Position numbers and translations under genes: made by a program
The notes under the pieces: generated by a model
What the model was told of the DNA's origin: nothing
Database searches by the model: none
The model's input: only the letters and a program-made list of their open reading frames with translations
DNA from: Ancistrus triradiatus
Taxonomy: Eukaryota; Chordata; Actinopteri; Siluriformes; Loricariidae
Length of the DNA: 64,000 bases
Direction of reading: 5' to 3'
Assembly: GCA_025084515.1 (NCBI GenBank)
Contig: JAJAGP010000340.1
Span: 248,001 to 312,000, forward strand
Shown here: in pieces, positions 1-10,288 of the stretch
How the letters are laid out: each line of letters begins with the position of its first letter
Position numbering within the stretch: the stretch's first letter is position 1

Positions 1-638
1 CAGTATACAAGTGCACAGTTTTTCCTGTTACACCAAGATACATTTGGTGGACAACATCTCCCTGCTTAGTTTTCTACTGATTTGTTACTGCTTGTCCTGT
101 TATTTTATTATACAATATACATTTACAAAACAATTACACAAATATTTACATTTACAGCATTTAGCAGACACCCTTATCCAGAGCGACTTACAATTGGTAC
201 AGTCTTATAATCCAAGCAATTGTGGGTTAAGGGTCTTGCTCAAGGACCCAACAGTGGCAGCTTGGCAGATGTGGGATTTGAACCCTGGACCTTCTGGGCC
301 AGAGTCCAGTACCTTACCCGCTAGGCTACCACAGTCCACTATATATAAATTGCATTACAACATAACTTTTAGTATGAAATAATAAGCAGGCCCATGCACA
401 GACAATCCACTGCTTACAACCTGATGGCATTCATAATCACACACTTCTTACTTATTAAAACTCAACAAAGCAAACATCAAACACCAAATATGTCCTGCCT
501 CATTTGGGTTTAGAGTGAAAACCCAACTTACATTTTTAGCCACAGTTTTGTTTTAACATACCCTAAGCACAGACACGACTCAGTCAGTCTGCGATGAGCT
601 CAGCATATAATGTTATGACAACACCCAGTGCTACTTAC
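1..638. other. map2k2 intron 4 (partial)
   Basis: No coding segment was found on either strand. The stretch contains a full SINE copy (144-337) and otherwise featureless AT-rich DNA. Confidence 0.6.
144..337 (-). repeat. tRNA-headed SINE with L2-like tail, copy 1
   Basis: Read on the minus strand, this has a tRNA-like head with A-box (GTAGCCTAGCGG-like) and B-box (GGTTCAAATCC-like). A conserved body follows (CCACTGTTGGGTCCTTGAGC) and then the tail CTCTGGATAAGGGTGTCTGC and AATGCTGTAAATG. The tail resembles the 3' end of fish L2 elements. At least seven similar copies occur in this window. The family name is not assigned; V-SINE-like is my best guess. Confidence 0.85.
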
Positions 639-716
639 AGCTATACTGACTTTCCCTAGGACTTCCTCTGGAATTCTTCGAGCCTCTGTTAGTACCTGAT
701 CCAGGGAGCCTCCATC
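639..716 (-). CDS. map2k2: map2k2 coding exon 4
   Basis: The exon is 78 nt, the expected size, with donor GTAAGT. It reads DGGSLDQVLTEARRIPEEV, then LGKVSIA, in phase 0 at both ends. EEVLGKVSIA is the alpha-E region before the catalytic loop. No further exon is seen in 1-638, so exon 5 onward lies left of the window. Confidence 0.93.
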
Positions 717-3700
717 CTGTAACCAGAAAAAAAAGCATGTACCATTTCTATTCATATTATCGAATATTTTGCCCAAAAGCGTCTTTAACGAACAGGGAGG
801 TGAGAAGGGGGTGTGGCCAGTAGCACGGCTTAGTATTACCATACGGTGCAATCTGTGTAGGTGACCCTGTCAGTAGGATAAATGTGACACCTACTGACCG
901 GTCTCCTGAAAACTTGGCGGCTTAAAGGGATAGAATTCCATTGCTGCCAAGATGTTGGTCACATTTCATGAAAGGCGAGGGCTTATCAAGGTGAAGTGCA
1001 TGAAGGAAATCCATCCTGACACCACACGTGGCGAGAGATGAGTTTGGTGAGGGGTTATGTCATGTGTTGTAATCTTAAGTGTGATGCTCTCTCAAAGCAT
1101 CAAACATGTTAAGTCTGCATGTTTCTGTCCGAAGCACAGCTTTACGTAAAAAAAGGAAACATTCTCAGTAGACTCTCAGCATCTTAACCAAACTGTATTG
1201 CATGACGTTCTACAGAGATTCAAGGGAACAAGATCATTCTCACCATGTGCTCCATACAGATACTGATCTCTCCATCGCTGTAGAAAGCTCCATAAAAGCC
1301 CACGATATAGGGAGAGTTGCACTCATGCAGGACTTGCAGTTCTGTAATTATCTGGTTCCTGATCGCTGGCTTGATCTCAAGATGAATGAGCTAAATGAAA
1401 TAAGAGACACACATCAGCTCCCTTGCGGACTAGATTTGTTGATCTTCCTCTCTTCTTTGTATACTTGTGTATCTTTGTAACCGAATCTTTATGCTTGTAG
1501 TATTTATTGTATGTGCACTTAAGTGTCATATGAAGTTCTTTTTAATCTATGGCTAGGATTAGTTTCTAACCTAAAGTCAGATTGGTCTAAGCCACCCAAG
1601 GAGGCTGGATCCCTCTGAGTCTTGGTCTTCCCAAGGTTTATTCCTTATAATGGTTATGGAGTTTTTTCCTTGGCACTGTCTCAATATGGGCTTCCTCAAT
1701 TTGGGATCGGCCTTATAATTTAGAAAATAACCTAAAATTGTAAAGCTGTTTTGAGACAATACTCCATTGTAAAAAGCGCAGCAGAATTAAAGATGACTTG
1801 ACCTGACAAGTAATAAATACTTAGAGAGAATTCTACCACTTACATCACAGCACCTTCAACTGTTGTAAACATTTTGGAAATTGCTCTGGACAAAAGTGTC
1901 TGCCAAATGACTAAATGTTTCACATAGTTCTTTTTACAGGAGCAAAACTCAGTTATTTCATGGCGTTTTCACACTTGGAGCATTTCAGCATTTCAAGGAG
2001 TCTCAGACTGCCGAGTCATGGTTTCATTCGTGCATGTGACCATGGTAAAATGAGCTCAGACCCCTCCTAACTCTGGCAAACAAACCAAACTCAGACATTC
2101 TCCTGAGGTGGTCTGAGTGCAGGTCATTTGTCAAAGCAAAACAATTCTGGTCCACTTCGCATTTTGCTTCATAGCTAGGAACCTCAATGCCTGCAGAACA
2201 TAGCTGTTGGTGATGGTCTTGTACTCGCCATCTCTCTCCAGCTCTCATCACTGCTGCTGCTGGTTACACAAGTTGAGCGAGCAGTTCATGCCTATTAGAT
2301 GCTGAAGCATGTGAAACCGCAGCCTCATGCCCTCAGGGAAAAGTCCGTTTACAGGAGTCGATTTTGACTCAAAGTTTTCTGCAAAGTTTGCAGGGAATAT
2401 CCTAACAAGGCAGACAAAAGTTGTTCATTTTTGTCAGAACTGCAATGTTTACAAAACAGCTGCTCGAGTTTCACTGAAAATCTCCATCACATCGCATGGA
2501 AAACAGCAAAAGTAGTGTGTCCAAACCACTGGACATGTTCATACAATGGATAAACTAAATGGATTGATTTCAAGCTAATCAGTGTAGTCCCAATGGCATA
2601 TCACACGGTTAAAAGAGAAGGACCTTTCAAAGACTATCCATTATACCGTACATGCAATTGTCCTTATCCAGATAATCCCCAATTTTCTATGGGGAGTAAT
2701 ACAACACGGTATCTGTTAAAACAGTCCAATAATTCTAAAGCTACAGCAACAGTTTTACTTGAGCTGACAAACTGTATTCCAGATTATATGAATGTCTCTC
2801 ACCTTTCTGGCCATGATCAGCCCAGAGGGCTTATGGCAGACTTTATTAACTACACCACCGTTCCCCGCACCCAGTTCGCAGATGCGCTGAAAGTCATCGT
2901 CCTTCAGCTCTCCCACTTTGGCTTTCTGTGTGAGGAAAGCCTCCAGACGCTTTTTCTGCTGCTCATCCAGGTCCAACTCCCCTAGCTTCTTCTGTAAAGC
3001 TTCTAGGTTTGCTCTAAGAAAGTCCAGAGATGGAATTAGGTTGGCTCAGAAATACAAACAAGTTGCTGTATATAAACTACTGATTTATATAGTCTGTAAA
3101 GGAACGTTTTAAAATGCCACGACACATCCACACTACATCAACTCGGTTAGGGCTGGGCGACGTAATGTTTCTAGTCTGGGAAGACAATTCAAATGTCTCC
3201 ACAAACTGCCTTAACAGAAAAACCATCACACAAAATTACTTGTGCTGAAAATGGTGACATGGTCACGAGCCCAGTGAGGTCCACCCAGGCATGGTAGTCA
3301 AATGTAGCGCAAATTCACGCACGACTCCAGTCAGTGCATAAACCTGTGAATGGTTGGGCATCCTCCGAAATTGAGGCATGTGTATCTCTCATAGATGTAT
3401 CAGATAAACGCCAGTAGAGGTAACTGCTCAAGGAAAACCTAGGATTCTGACCGGAGCTTCATCGTACAGATACATAGATGACAGTAGTAAATTGTAGATA
3501 GATAAATATAATCATATAAAAGCTAAAGTAACAAAGCTGCTTTTATTTTGAAATGCAGCAAGTAAAAAGCATTAAGTTAAGCAGAAATGCTCAAGTAAAG
3601 TACAGTAACAAAGTACTTGCATTTCTTTACTCATCATTGCTGGTCATAATAATAATAATTATGCAAAAACAAAACACATTTAGTCCAGCTTAAAAAATGA

Positions 3701-3811
3701 GTACTCAAACATGGGGACTTACTCTGAAGCAGCTCCTATATTCGGGGCTGTGCTCGGTGCATCTCCACTGCTTTCTATTACTAGAGGAAGTGGTTTCTTT
3801 TTAGGAGCCAT
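639..3811 (-). CDS. map2k2: map2k2 (MEK2), 5' part, exons 1-4 of the dual-specificity MAP kinase kinase
   Basis: MEK2 is the cytoplasmic kinase that phosphorylates ERK1/2 on Thr and Tyr downstream of RAF. Coding exons on the minus strand are 3811-3723, 3013-2803, 1390-1244 and 716-639, joined in one frame with GT-AG introns. The start is MAPKKKPLPLVIE, a basic-hydrophobic ERK docking site. Then come a leucine-rich export-signal-like helix, KVGELKDDDF, the glycine loop GAGNGGVV, the VAIK-equivalent Lys in LIMARK, the alpha-C region and the hinge MEHMDGGSL. QKAKVGELKDDDF and PSGLIMARK fit MEK2 better than MEK1 (QKQKVG, PSGLVMARK). Exon sizes 211, 147 and 78 and all phases match mammalian MEK genes. 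The catalytic loop, DFG and activation segment lie beyond the left edge, so the gene is truncated by the window. Paralogue a/b status in fish cannot be told. Confidence 0.95.
1244..1390 (-). CDS. map2k2: map2k2 coding exon 3 (alpha-C helix to hinge)
   Basis: The exon is 147 nt, the expected size, with acceptor ATTTAG and donor GTGAGA. It reads LIHLEIKPAIRNQII, then ELQVLHECNSPYIV, then GFYGAFYSDGEISICMEHM. The alpha-C Glu (ELQVLHE region) that pairs with the ATP Lys is present. One substitution is seen: IITELQ where vertebrate MEKs carry IIRELQ. Confidence 0.95.
1577..1800 (+). repeat. Dispersed fish repeat (AGTTTTTTCCTTG / GCTGTTTTGAGACAAT motif)
   Basis: The order of motifs (CCAAGGTTTATTCCTTATAA, GAGTTTTTTCCTTGGCACTG, GTAAAGCTGTTTTGAGACAA, then AAAAGCGC) is that of a very common teleost interspersed repeat. 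A weaker copy lies at 52345-52455. It is in map2k2 intron 2. Confidence 0.65.
1881..1917 (+). repeat. L2/SINE tail fragment
   Basis: The short piece GCTCTGGACAAAAGTGTCTG followed by CCAAATGACTAAATG matches the tail shared by the SINE copies in this window. It is an isolated 3' end. Confidence 0.5.
1918..2802. other. map2k2 intron 2, unique part
   Basis: No repeat family or coding exon was recognised. Short open frames on both strands lack any family resemblance. Confidence 0.5.
2803..3013 (-). CDS. map2k2: map2k2 coding exon 2 (N-terminal helix, glycine-rich loop, catalytic Lys)
   Basis: The exon is 211 nt, the exact MEK1/2 size, between acceptor CTTAG (ending 3014) and donor GTGAGA. It reads ANLEALQKKLGELDLDEQQ, then KRLEAFLTQKAKVGELKDDDF, then ELGAGNGGVV, and ends LIMARK with the ATP-anchoring Lys. 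The GELDLDEQQ stretch falls in the region that negatively regulates MEK. A Cys sits in KVCHKPSG where mammals have Gln or Ser. Confidence 0.95.
3014..3722. other. map2k2 intron 1
   Basis: It contains a fragment resembling the GGGCTGGGCGA-type dispersed fish repeat near 3150 and an AT-rich stretch near 3480-3670. No exon is seen. Confidence 0.5.
3723..3811 (-). CDS. map2k2: map2k2 coding exon 1 (start codon, ERK docking site)
   Basis: The ATG is at 3811-3809. The exon holds 29 codons plus two bases and reads MAPKKKPLPLVIESSG and onward to AAS, ending GA before the donor GTAAGT (3722-3717). The Lys-Lys-Lys followed by Leu-x-Leu is the D-site used for ERK binding. The split Glu codon (GA|A) is completed by exon 2, the same phase as in mammalian MEK genes, which supports the start and the junction. 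Confidence 0.9.
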
Positions 3812-4460
3812 ATTCAATTTGATAATACAGGCTGCTAATTCTAAACGGGCTTGCAGTGGATCACGTAGATCTTCATGAGCAAAGGCTCAGACTGGTTAAA
3901 CCTGGGCTTACTCAGGTCTAACGAGATCTTTAAACATTCAGTGCGGTGCTATTAACAGCATGAAAAGACTATACCTTAAGTAGTTGCCCAACTAAAGAGC
4001 CATCAAACACAAAGACTGAACAGGAGAACGTAGGTAGCTCGAGATCAATTTAAAAGCTACTCGAGCTAACAGGTGCTCCGGGATAAGTGTGCTAGCTTGC
4101 TAACTAAACCAGTTCAATTGTTTAGGTTTAAAATATACCAAAACCGAACCACCACGCCAGACACCCACACGAAAGCCGTTAGACGATAAATACATTCATA
4201 AGAGGCAAGTGCAGACATTAGCTATACATTATACAAGCCTAAGAATAAACTACTAGCAGCTAACAGGCTAACACGAACAAACAATCAAGTTCCTCCTCTT
4301 TAACTCTCCAAGCAAACTGCATAGCACAATATTTCCCGCTTCATGCGAAATAATAACGCCAACTAAAGTCTAATTCAAAACAAATAGCTTAATAATATTA
4401 ACAGTACAAATCAGGTAGGTTCTGTCAGCTAACGGTTGCTAGCGTTCAATTTCTGTATGG
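3812..4460 (-). promoter_or_regulatory. map2k2 5' UTR and probable promoter region
   Basis: This is the sequence just upstream of the map2k2 ATG. It is unique, moderately AT-rich and carries no long microsatellite. No TATA box or transcription start can be fixed by eye, and an upstream non-coding exon cannot be excluded. It is placed only by position. Confidence 0.4.
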
Positions 4461-5009
4461 CAGTGTGTCGATCTGGAAAAGAGTCGATTCGACGAATTTG
4501 GAACCGACTCCGCCCTTGATTCGGCTCATTGTTAGTTGCACGTTTTATCGGGTACACTTAGCTTATGGGTGGACATTGTTGCAGTTCAGTCGCTCTGTAT
4601 ATACTTTGTACAGTATGTCATATGTCAGCCATCTGATTATATATATGTATATTTATTGTATTTATTGTATTTATTGTATATTTATTGATTGTATATATAT
4701 ATATATATTATAAAATAAACTGTTATCTGCCGTCACTGAATATCAACAATCCATTCAAACAAAAATAAATCAGTCCTAAATCATGCTAAAATAAAATCTA
4801 CCCTCAGATTGGCTAACAGGGCAAAACAAGTTACTGCTCTTCTCCTACGATATCCATTCAATAAACACGTTTCATTTCGAACAGTCTCGCCTTAAGATTG
4901 CAAGTGTACGTTTTCACCCGCTTGCTTTACTTTACCATGTCCACAAAATATGGAAAAATTATGTTTTCGCATTTAATATTATTAAATGTTGTTGGCTATA
5001 TTCAGTTGA

Positions 5010-5110
5010 CTTTACGAAGTGGCTTCTGATTAAGTTTGAGAGAAGAAGGGAAACAATCATCACCATCATTTTCTCCCAACTGTCACATTATAATATAATA
5101 AAAATATTAG
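5010..5110 (+). repeat. Diverged local duplicate A
   Basis: The motif GGCTTCTGATTAAGTTTGAG followed by a CATCACCATCATT tract recurs at 6036-6180 (GACTTCTGATTAAGTTTGAG, then ATCACCATCATTTG). Similarity continues in the flanks (TTTTCTTCTTTTAATTCTTG versus TCTTCATTTTATTCTTCTG, and TTTTGACTACTAAAAG versus CTTGACTACAAAAG). Confidence 0.6.
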
Positions 5111-5129
5111 GTAATATATTATTTAATGT

Positions 5130-5314
5130 GGACTGTGGTAGCCTAGCAGTTAAGGTACTGGACTATGGACCAAAAGGGTCAGGGTTCAAATCCCACCCCT
5201 GCCAAGTTGCCACTGTTGGGTCCTTGAGCAAGGTCCATAACCCACAATTGCTTGGACTGTATCAATTGGAAGTCACTCTGGATAAGGGCGTCTGCTAATT
5301 GCGGTAAATGTAAT
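5130..5314 (+). repeat. tRNA-headed SINE, copy 2
   Basis: This is a near-complete copy: head GACTGTGGTAGCCTAGCAGT, B-box GGGTTCAAATCC, body and tail CTCTGGATAAGGGCGTCTGC. It sits inside the local duplicate and so inserted after the duplication. Confidence 0.85.
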
Positions 5315-5484
5315 GTTATATTTTACAAAATATATGATAAACTATCGTAGCATTTATTTATGAATCAAGTATAATGAATGTAAAGTTAATTATAAACGAA
5401 TTACATTTTTCCATTTTCTTCTTTTAATTCTTGTAAGATAAAAAAAAAATCTTATACTTGTCTCAGTTTTGACTACTAAAAGCC

Positions 5485-5990
5485 TTGGTCTTGTCTACAA
5501 CACTAGCTGTAGAACCACTAGATGGTCTTCTGCAAGTTCTGTCATATTTTTCATGTTTTATTCCTGCTTGTCCTGGGTCCAGGTTTGTGAGACTCTGGTG
5601 CCTATCCCACAGGGAATAGAACACAGGTGTAAGCATGTCAGGACAGGATACCAGTCTATCGCAGGGCCGGCAGGGGTCACTATTATCCCCAACTATCCTC
5701 CTATCCCACAGGCAGAGCCAATCATAGCCATATGATGCATGACCCGGGTGAAAGGTGCTGCACGACACTACGGTGGTGGGTCAGTTTGTTGGACCGCTGT
5801 GCCACGAACACCTTCAGCGAGTTCTATGTGTTTTCCATATTTCAATCGAACTTATCTTATTCAGAGTCCCTCTGGAATTCAGAGGGTCCAGGTGCACAAG
5901 TACCATGAATATAACACCAGTTGATCACAGGGCTGGATATGGGTGGTTGTTGCAGCCTAAGGGGATGATTCCACCACCTGCTCTTCCCTT
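5485..5990 (-). repeat. Composite dispersed repeat
   Basis: The segment with TCCTGGGTCCAGG, GGTGCCTATCCCACAGGGAA and ACCAGTCTATCGCAGGGC follows the order of a common fish repeat in which 'cctatcccag...ggacaggtcgccagtccatcgcagggc' precedes the tRNA-like head. The 3' part (5750-5990) is not recognised. Related copies are near 33030-33265. Confidence 0.5.
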
Positions 5991-6035
5991 CCTCACTTTC
6001 CCGTTGTACTTGTGCAATACTCGACCAGAATGTAC

Positions 6036-6380
6036 CTTTATGTAGTGACTTCTGATTAAGTTTGAGAGGAAATTATTAAGGGAAAGAAAATGATCACCAT
6101 CATTTGTTTGCAAAAGTTACATTGCCTGAGTTTGACCAAGACTAAAATATAATAATGATTAATAATAATAATAATAATTTTAGAATATATTTTAAAATGA
6201 AGAACATTTCTTTTCTTCATTTTATTCTTCTGTGATGAAAAATCTTAATCTGGTCACAGTCACTCCTGGTCTTGATCTAGACTTCGACTTGAGTGCTAAC
6301 CCGGACTACTCAACTCGGACTCGGCTGCAGTGGTCTTGACTACAAAAGTACTTTGTAGGCAGGCAAGTTTGTAAGTGCTA
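6036..6380 (+). repeat. Diverged local duplicate B
   Basis: This is the partner of 5010-5110 with its downstream flank. It includes an AAT-rich stretch and CTCAACTCGGACTCGGCTGC, typical of a dispersed fish repeat rich in CTCGGACTCG motifs. Confidence 0.5.
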
Positions 6381-6419
6381 TGAAACCATTTTAAAATAAA
6401 CATCACAAAAAGATGCAAT

Positions 6420-6580
6420 ACAAGGGCATAAAAAACATTTTATTAATGTATATGCAAATGACAGTGTGTGTACATATACAGAGAGAAACAGATCATTAAT
6501 AGTAAAATGTACTGATTAAACATTTGGAATACAAAACAGCAAGACAATTATTAGTAAAATGTTCATGAACTATAAATCAA
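6420..6580 (-). terminator. pias4 3' UTR and polyadenylation signal
   Basis: Downstream of the stop the minus strand carries AATAAA (plus-strand TTTATT at 6439-6444), about 140 nt after the stop codon. Cleavage would fall near 6420. The site is inferred from the hexamer only. Confidence 0.55.
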
Positions 6581-6753
6581 TTATAATTTCACAAGCTTGG
6601 TCCTTTTGGAGAAACAGACTTTTCTAGTTTTCACACGTGTCAAAACTATGTCTTTTTTTAGCACAGCATCAACATGGTCATCATCAGCATCACTGTCGGA
6701 GGAACCCACAGTCAGATCCACAAAATCTCGAACCACTTTATTGACCTCTGTAG
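6581..6753 (-). CDS. pias4: pias4 terminal coding exon 11 (SIM, acidic patch, basic tail)
   Basis: Acceptor CATGTCAG leads into TEVNKVVRDFVDLTVGSSDS, DADDDHVDAVLKKDIVLT and a Lys/Arg-rich end, with stop TAA at 6583-6581. VDLT followed by acidic and Ser residues is the SUMO-interacting motif. The acidic run is much shorter than in human PIAS4. Confidence 0.9.
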
Positions 6754-9700
6754 CTGACATGAGTTGTAACACATAAAACTGTATTAAACTCGAGAAAAAT
6801 GCAAAATGGACACATTTTCATTAGTGGTCTCAGACTTTTGTCAAGTGTTCTAGCATATTTGACCTCAGTGCCACTAGAACACCAGGGTATTGCTTTTAAC
6901 TGAATCAGGTCTTACCATGGTTAAGTGTCGAGGGGTCTGTGGTTCTATTCTCCACTGCTCTCCAGGAACCATCAGGCAGATACTTAATCTCCTTCACGGC
7001 CTCCTCTGTGCAGTTCAGTATGGAGCTCAGCAAACTACACAACAATAATCAACATCATTCGCCTTAATCACCATCATCAACACTAAAGATCGCAAAACCT
7101 CTCAAAGTCCCATGTATGGTATGGGCTAAAGGAATGGGCTCGTCAGTCATGAGCCTTGCACTGTTCATATTTGGTGTTAAGGTGAATGCATCTTTGGTGT
7201 CGCTCACTGGATGGGGCAAAGTCACATGACTATACAAGGTGCAGTATGTAAAGGGGATGGCAAGGGCAAGACTATATCGGTTAAAGGTTATGATTGTTGT
7301 TGTTTTGATTAATTGCCCAGCCCTATAACAGACACTGACGCACTACACACTTATCACACCTACACCGTGTATAAGAAATGTGGCAGCACAGGTCACCTTG
7401 AACTGGCTACAGTGTGTCACAGAAAACAAACGCCTTTACAAAGCTCACCTGAAAAGACCACCACAACAAAGAAAGCATCTGCTGGGAGGACGTTACCTAT
7501 CGATCTGTAGGGTTTCAAAGAGGGCAGGTTTGTCGCAGATAGGACACATCCACGTAGGCTTCTGTTCATTCATTTGGAGGTAGAAGGCAGCATCAAAGCA
7601 CTGCAGGTGGGAGCATGTCAGCGCCCGACAGGGGATTGTCATGCGCATTTTCGCCAGCTTTTGAAACACACACATTTTTCTCATGTACAGTCAACGGAAA
7701 TATAACAAGAAAACCACAAATTATGGGCAAAACACTAGTAATATAACATTGCTTCATTGTGCTGTTACAGCAATCTCTATACTTCTTCAAAGGCTTTCCA
7801 CTAGATCTTGGAGAGTGGCAAGGAGGTGCAGCCGTTAGCGCAGTTTTGTGTAGACTGTCGTGGCCTAGCAGTTAAGGTACTGTACCCACCTCTGCCAAGC
7901 TGCCACTGTTGGGTTCCTCAGCAAGGCCATTAATCATTTGCTTGGATTGTAAGAATGTATTGTCACTTGTAAGGGCGTCTGCTAAATAACACAAATAAAA
8001 GCCAGCCTTCACTCCCTCAGACACAGCCAATAGTGACTACATGTGATACCCAAGCCAGCTGGTGAGCGAAGGCATTAGAACACTGTTCGAGCGTTGTGTT
8101 AACCTTTTAACACTTTTCTAAAACTCTGTTAATCAGTTTTTTTGCTTAACCATATTATACTTATGGACTGTGTTTGAAATGATTCTATTCCCTACATTTT
8201 ACATTTAACATGGAGCACAATTAGCCTACAGGGAACAGAAGTGGTGAAAGTAGTCACTGCACAAGATACTAGATGTCACTGCACGATTTAACATCATATT
8301 AACAAGACAGAAGCATGTGAGGTTACAGGTTGCTGTTTCTTTAGAATATTTAGCATTTTAAATGGTATCATTTATTAAATCTCAAGTTTTTTTGGGGGGT
8401 TCTTTATGGGATGCCTAGCCGCCTTTATTCTGAGAAGTCCCAGTAATCAAGACGCAATGAAAACAATGTGATTCAATTATTACAAATAAATGCAATCCAT
8501 TAAAGCTTATATTGACCACTTCTATGGCTGTGTAGTACTTTTAATGAAAAAAAAAATCGCAGTTAAGCATTTATCACTCGTATTGACAGCACTAATGTAT
8601 TAATATTAAATTATATAAAAAAATTAATAAAAAAAAAACCTTGCTATTGATATGGTTTCCCTTGTAAAAGACTGATATGCTGCCCCCTATAATTTAAAAC
8701 CATTTTCACAACACACAGCAGTTAGTTCTGTACATGATGCGTTTCTTACCGGACAGATAAGGGAGACTTGTAGTCCTGTGGTGGTGATCTCATTCTCTGG
8801 ACTAGAGCAGAGCTTCTCACAAACTGTGAAACAGATTAAGCTTAATGCACCATAATATACTCTGGAAAACATATGATACTATGTATAAAACACACTCATT
8901 GATTTGGGGGAGAAAAAAAATATCAAGGAGTTTTTGGGTGATCAAATGAAACGTAAGGATAATATATGCAAATGACTACAATATTAGAGCAAAAGGATAG
9001 GTTAGATGGGGAAAACTGTACATTGCAAGGAGCCTCTAGTACCCTGTTAGGCCGACTCTAGCCTGGATACAAGATGAGATTGCATCTTCCTGCTGAAAAA
9101 TACCAGTTGGAAGCCCTGCCATGAGAGGCAACACAAGTGGCCGCAGAATGTCCTGCACATATTGCTGAGTTGTTAGTGTCCCTCATATCACTACTAGGGG
9201 GTGACCGAATGTCTTATGCAATGGCTACCTAGATCATCACACCAGCAGTTTGGTGAATTTGGGCTTCGCTCCACAGCAAAGGTAGGACTGAAGCGCTCAC
9301 CACGAGGCCTCCACACTTGAACCCAACCGTCATCAGATCCTAAACAGAACATGGCCACTAAAGATGAAAGGGTTCCAGTCTGTAGCAGTCCAGGTTTTTC
9401 GCTCATGACATCACTTCACAAAGGTGACTGTGGTTGGCTGTCCATGTCAGGGCACGTAATAGGCACTGTGACAACAAATTTCCTTCAGCCAAGAGCCTGG
9501 AAATGGTCTGGGCAAAGACAGGGGTGTAGTGAAGGTGCCACCTGTTTCTGGATGGTGGACAATGAAACTGTGGGAGCTACTCATGTTTGTCAGCGGATCA
9601 AACAATCCTCTCTACTGTTGGTCTGTCTGGGCTGTCCAGAGCCTGTTCTCTGTGTGTGCCTGCCCTCATGGAACCACTGTACCAAAGTCCTCCTAACAGC

Positions 9701-10242
9701 TAGACCAGGACAGCCTAGATAGCAGGCAATCTGTCAAAACAACCATCCTGCTTCTCTCAGTCCAGTGATGATCCCCCTCTCAAGATCTGTGAACTGGGCA
9801 AAATATCATAGAGTGTGTGGTAGAGGCATGTCTAGCACTCAACGATTTCTCACCAAGTGGTACACTAACCAAAAGTTGCCCTTCAGTGGGGGAAGCACTT
9901 TTACACCCTCTTGTGGCAAGACCCAGTGTCTAAATCAGACACCTGTAATCATCTACATATTTGCCTGAGACGTAACATTCCGAGTTTTGCAGCAATCCGA
10001 CATTTCTATCTGGGTGCATTATTTTTTTGTAATGAGGATATCGTGAAATCAGACCCTCTCTTGATGCATCTGAAGCAGTGTGAATGATGTTAATATGGTA
10101 ACCTGGATTTCTACATTAATTACTCTTCAGCCATGTTATAATAATAAATAATTTGGTTATTTATTAACATCATATCAGCATTGATGGATTATGTATATTT
10201 ATTAAATATATAAAAAAGAAAAAAAAATGTATATACACACAT

Positions 10243-10288
<46 letters not shown>

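Noticed and set aside
2755..2802. Extension of map2k2 exon 2 past 2803
   Set aside because: The open frame reads on, but protein similarity stops exactly at the GTGAGA donor.
9351..9722. 123-codon plus-strand open frame
   Set aside because: It is antisense to the Tc1-type transposase relic.
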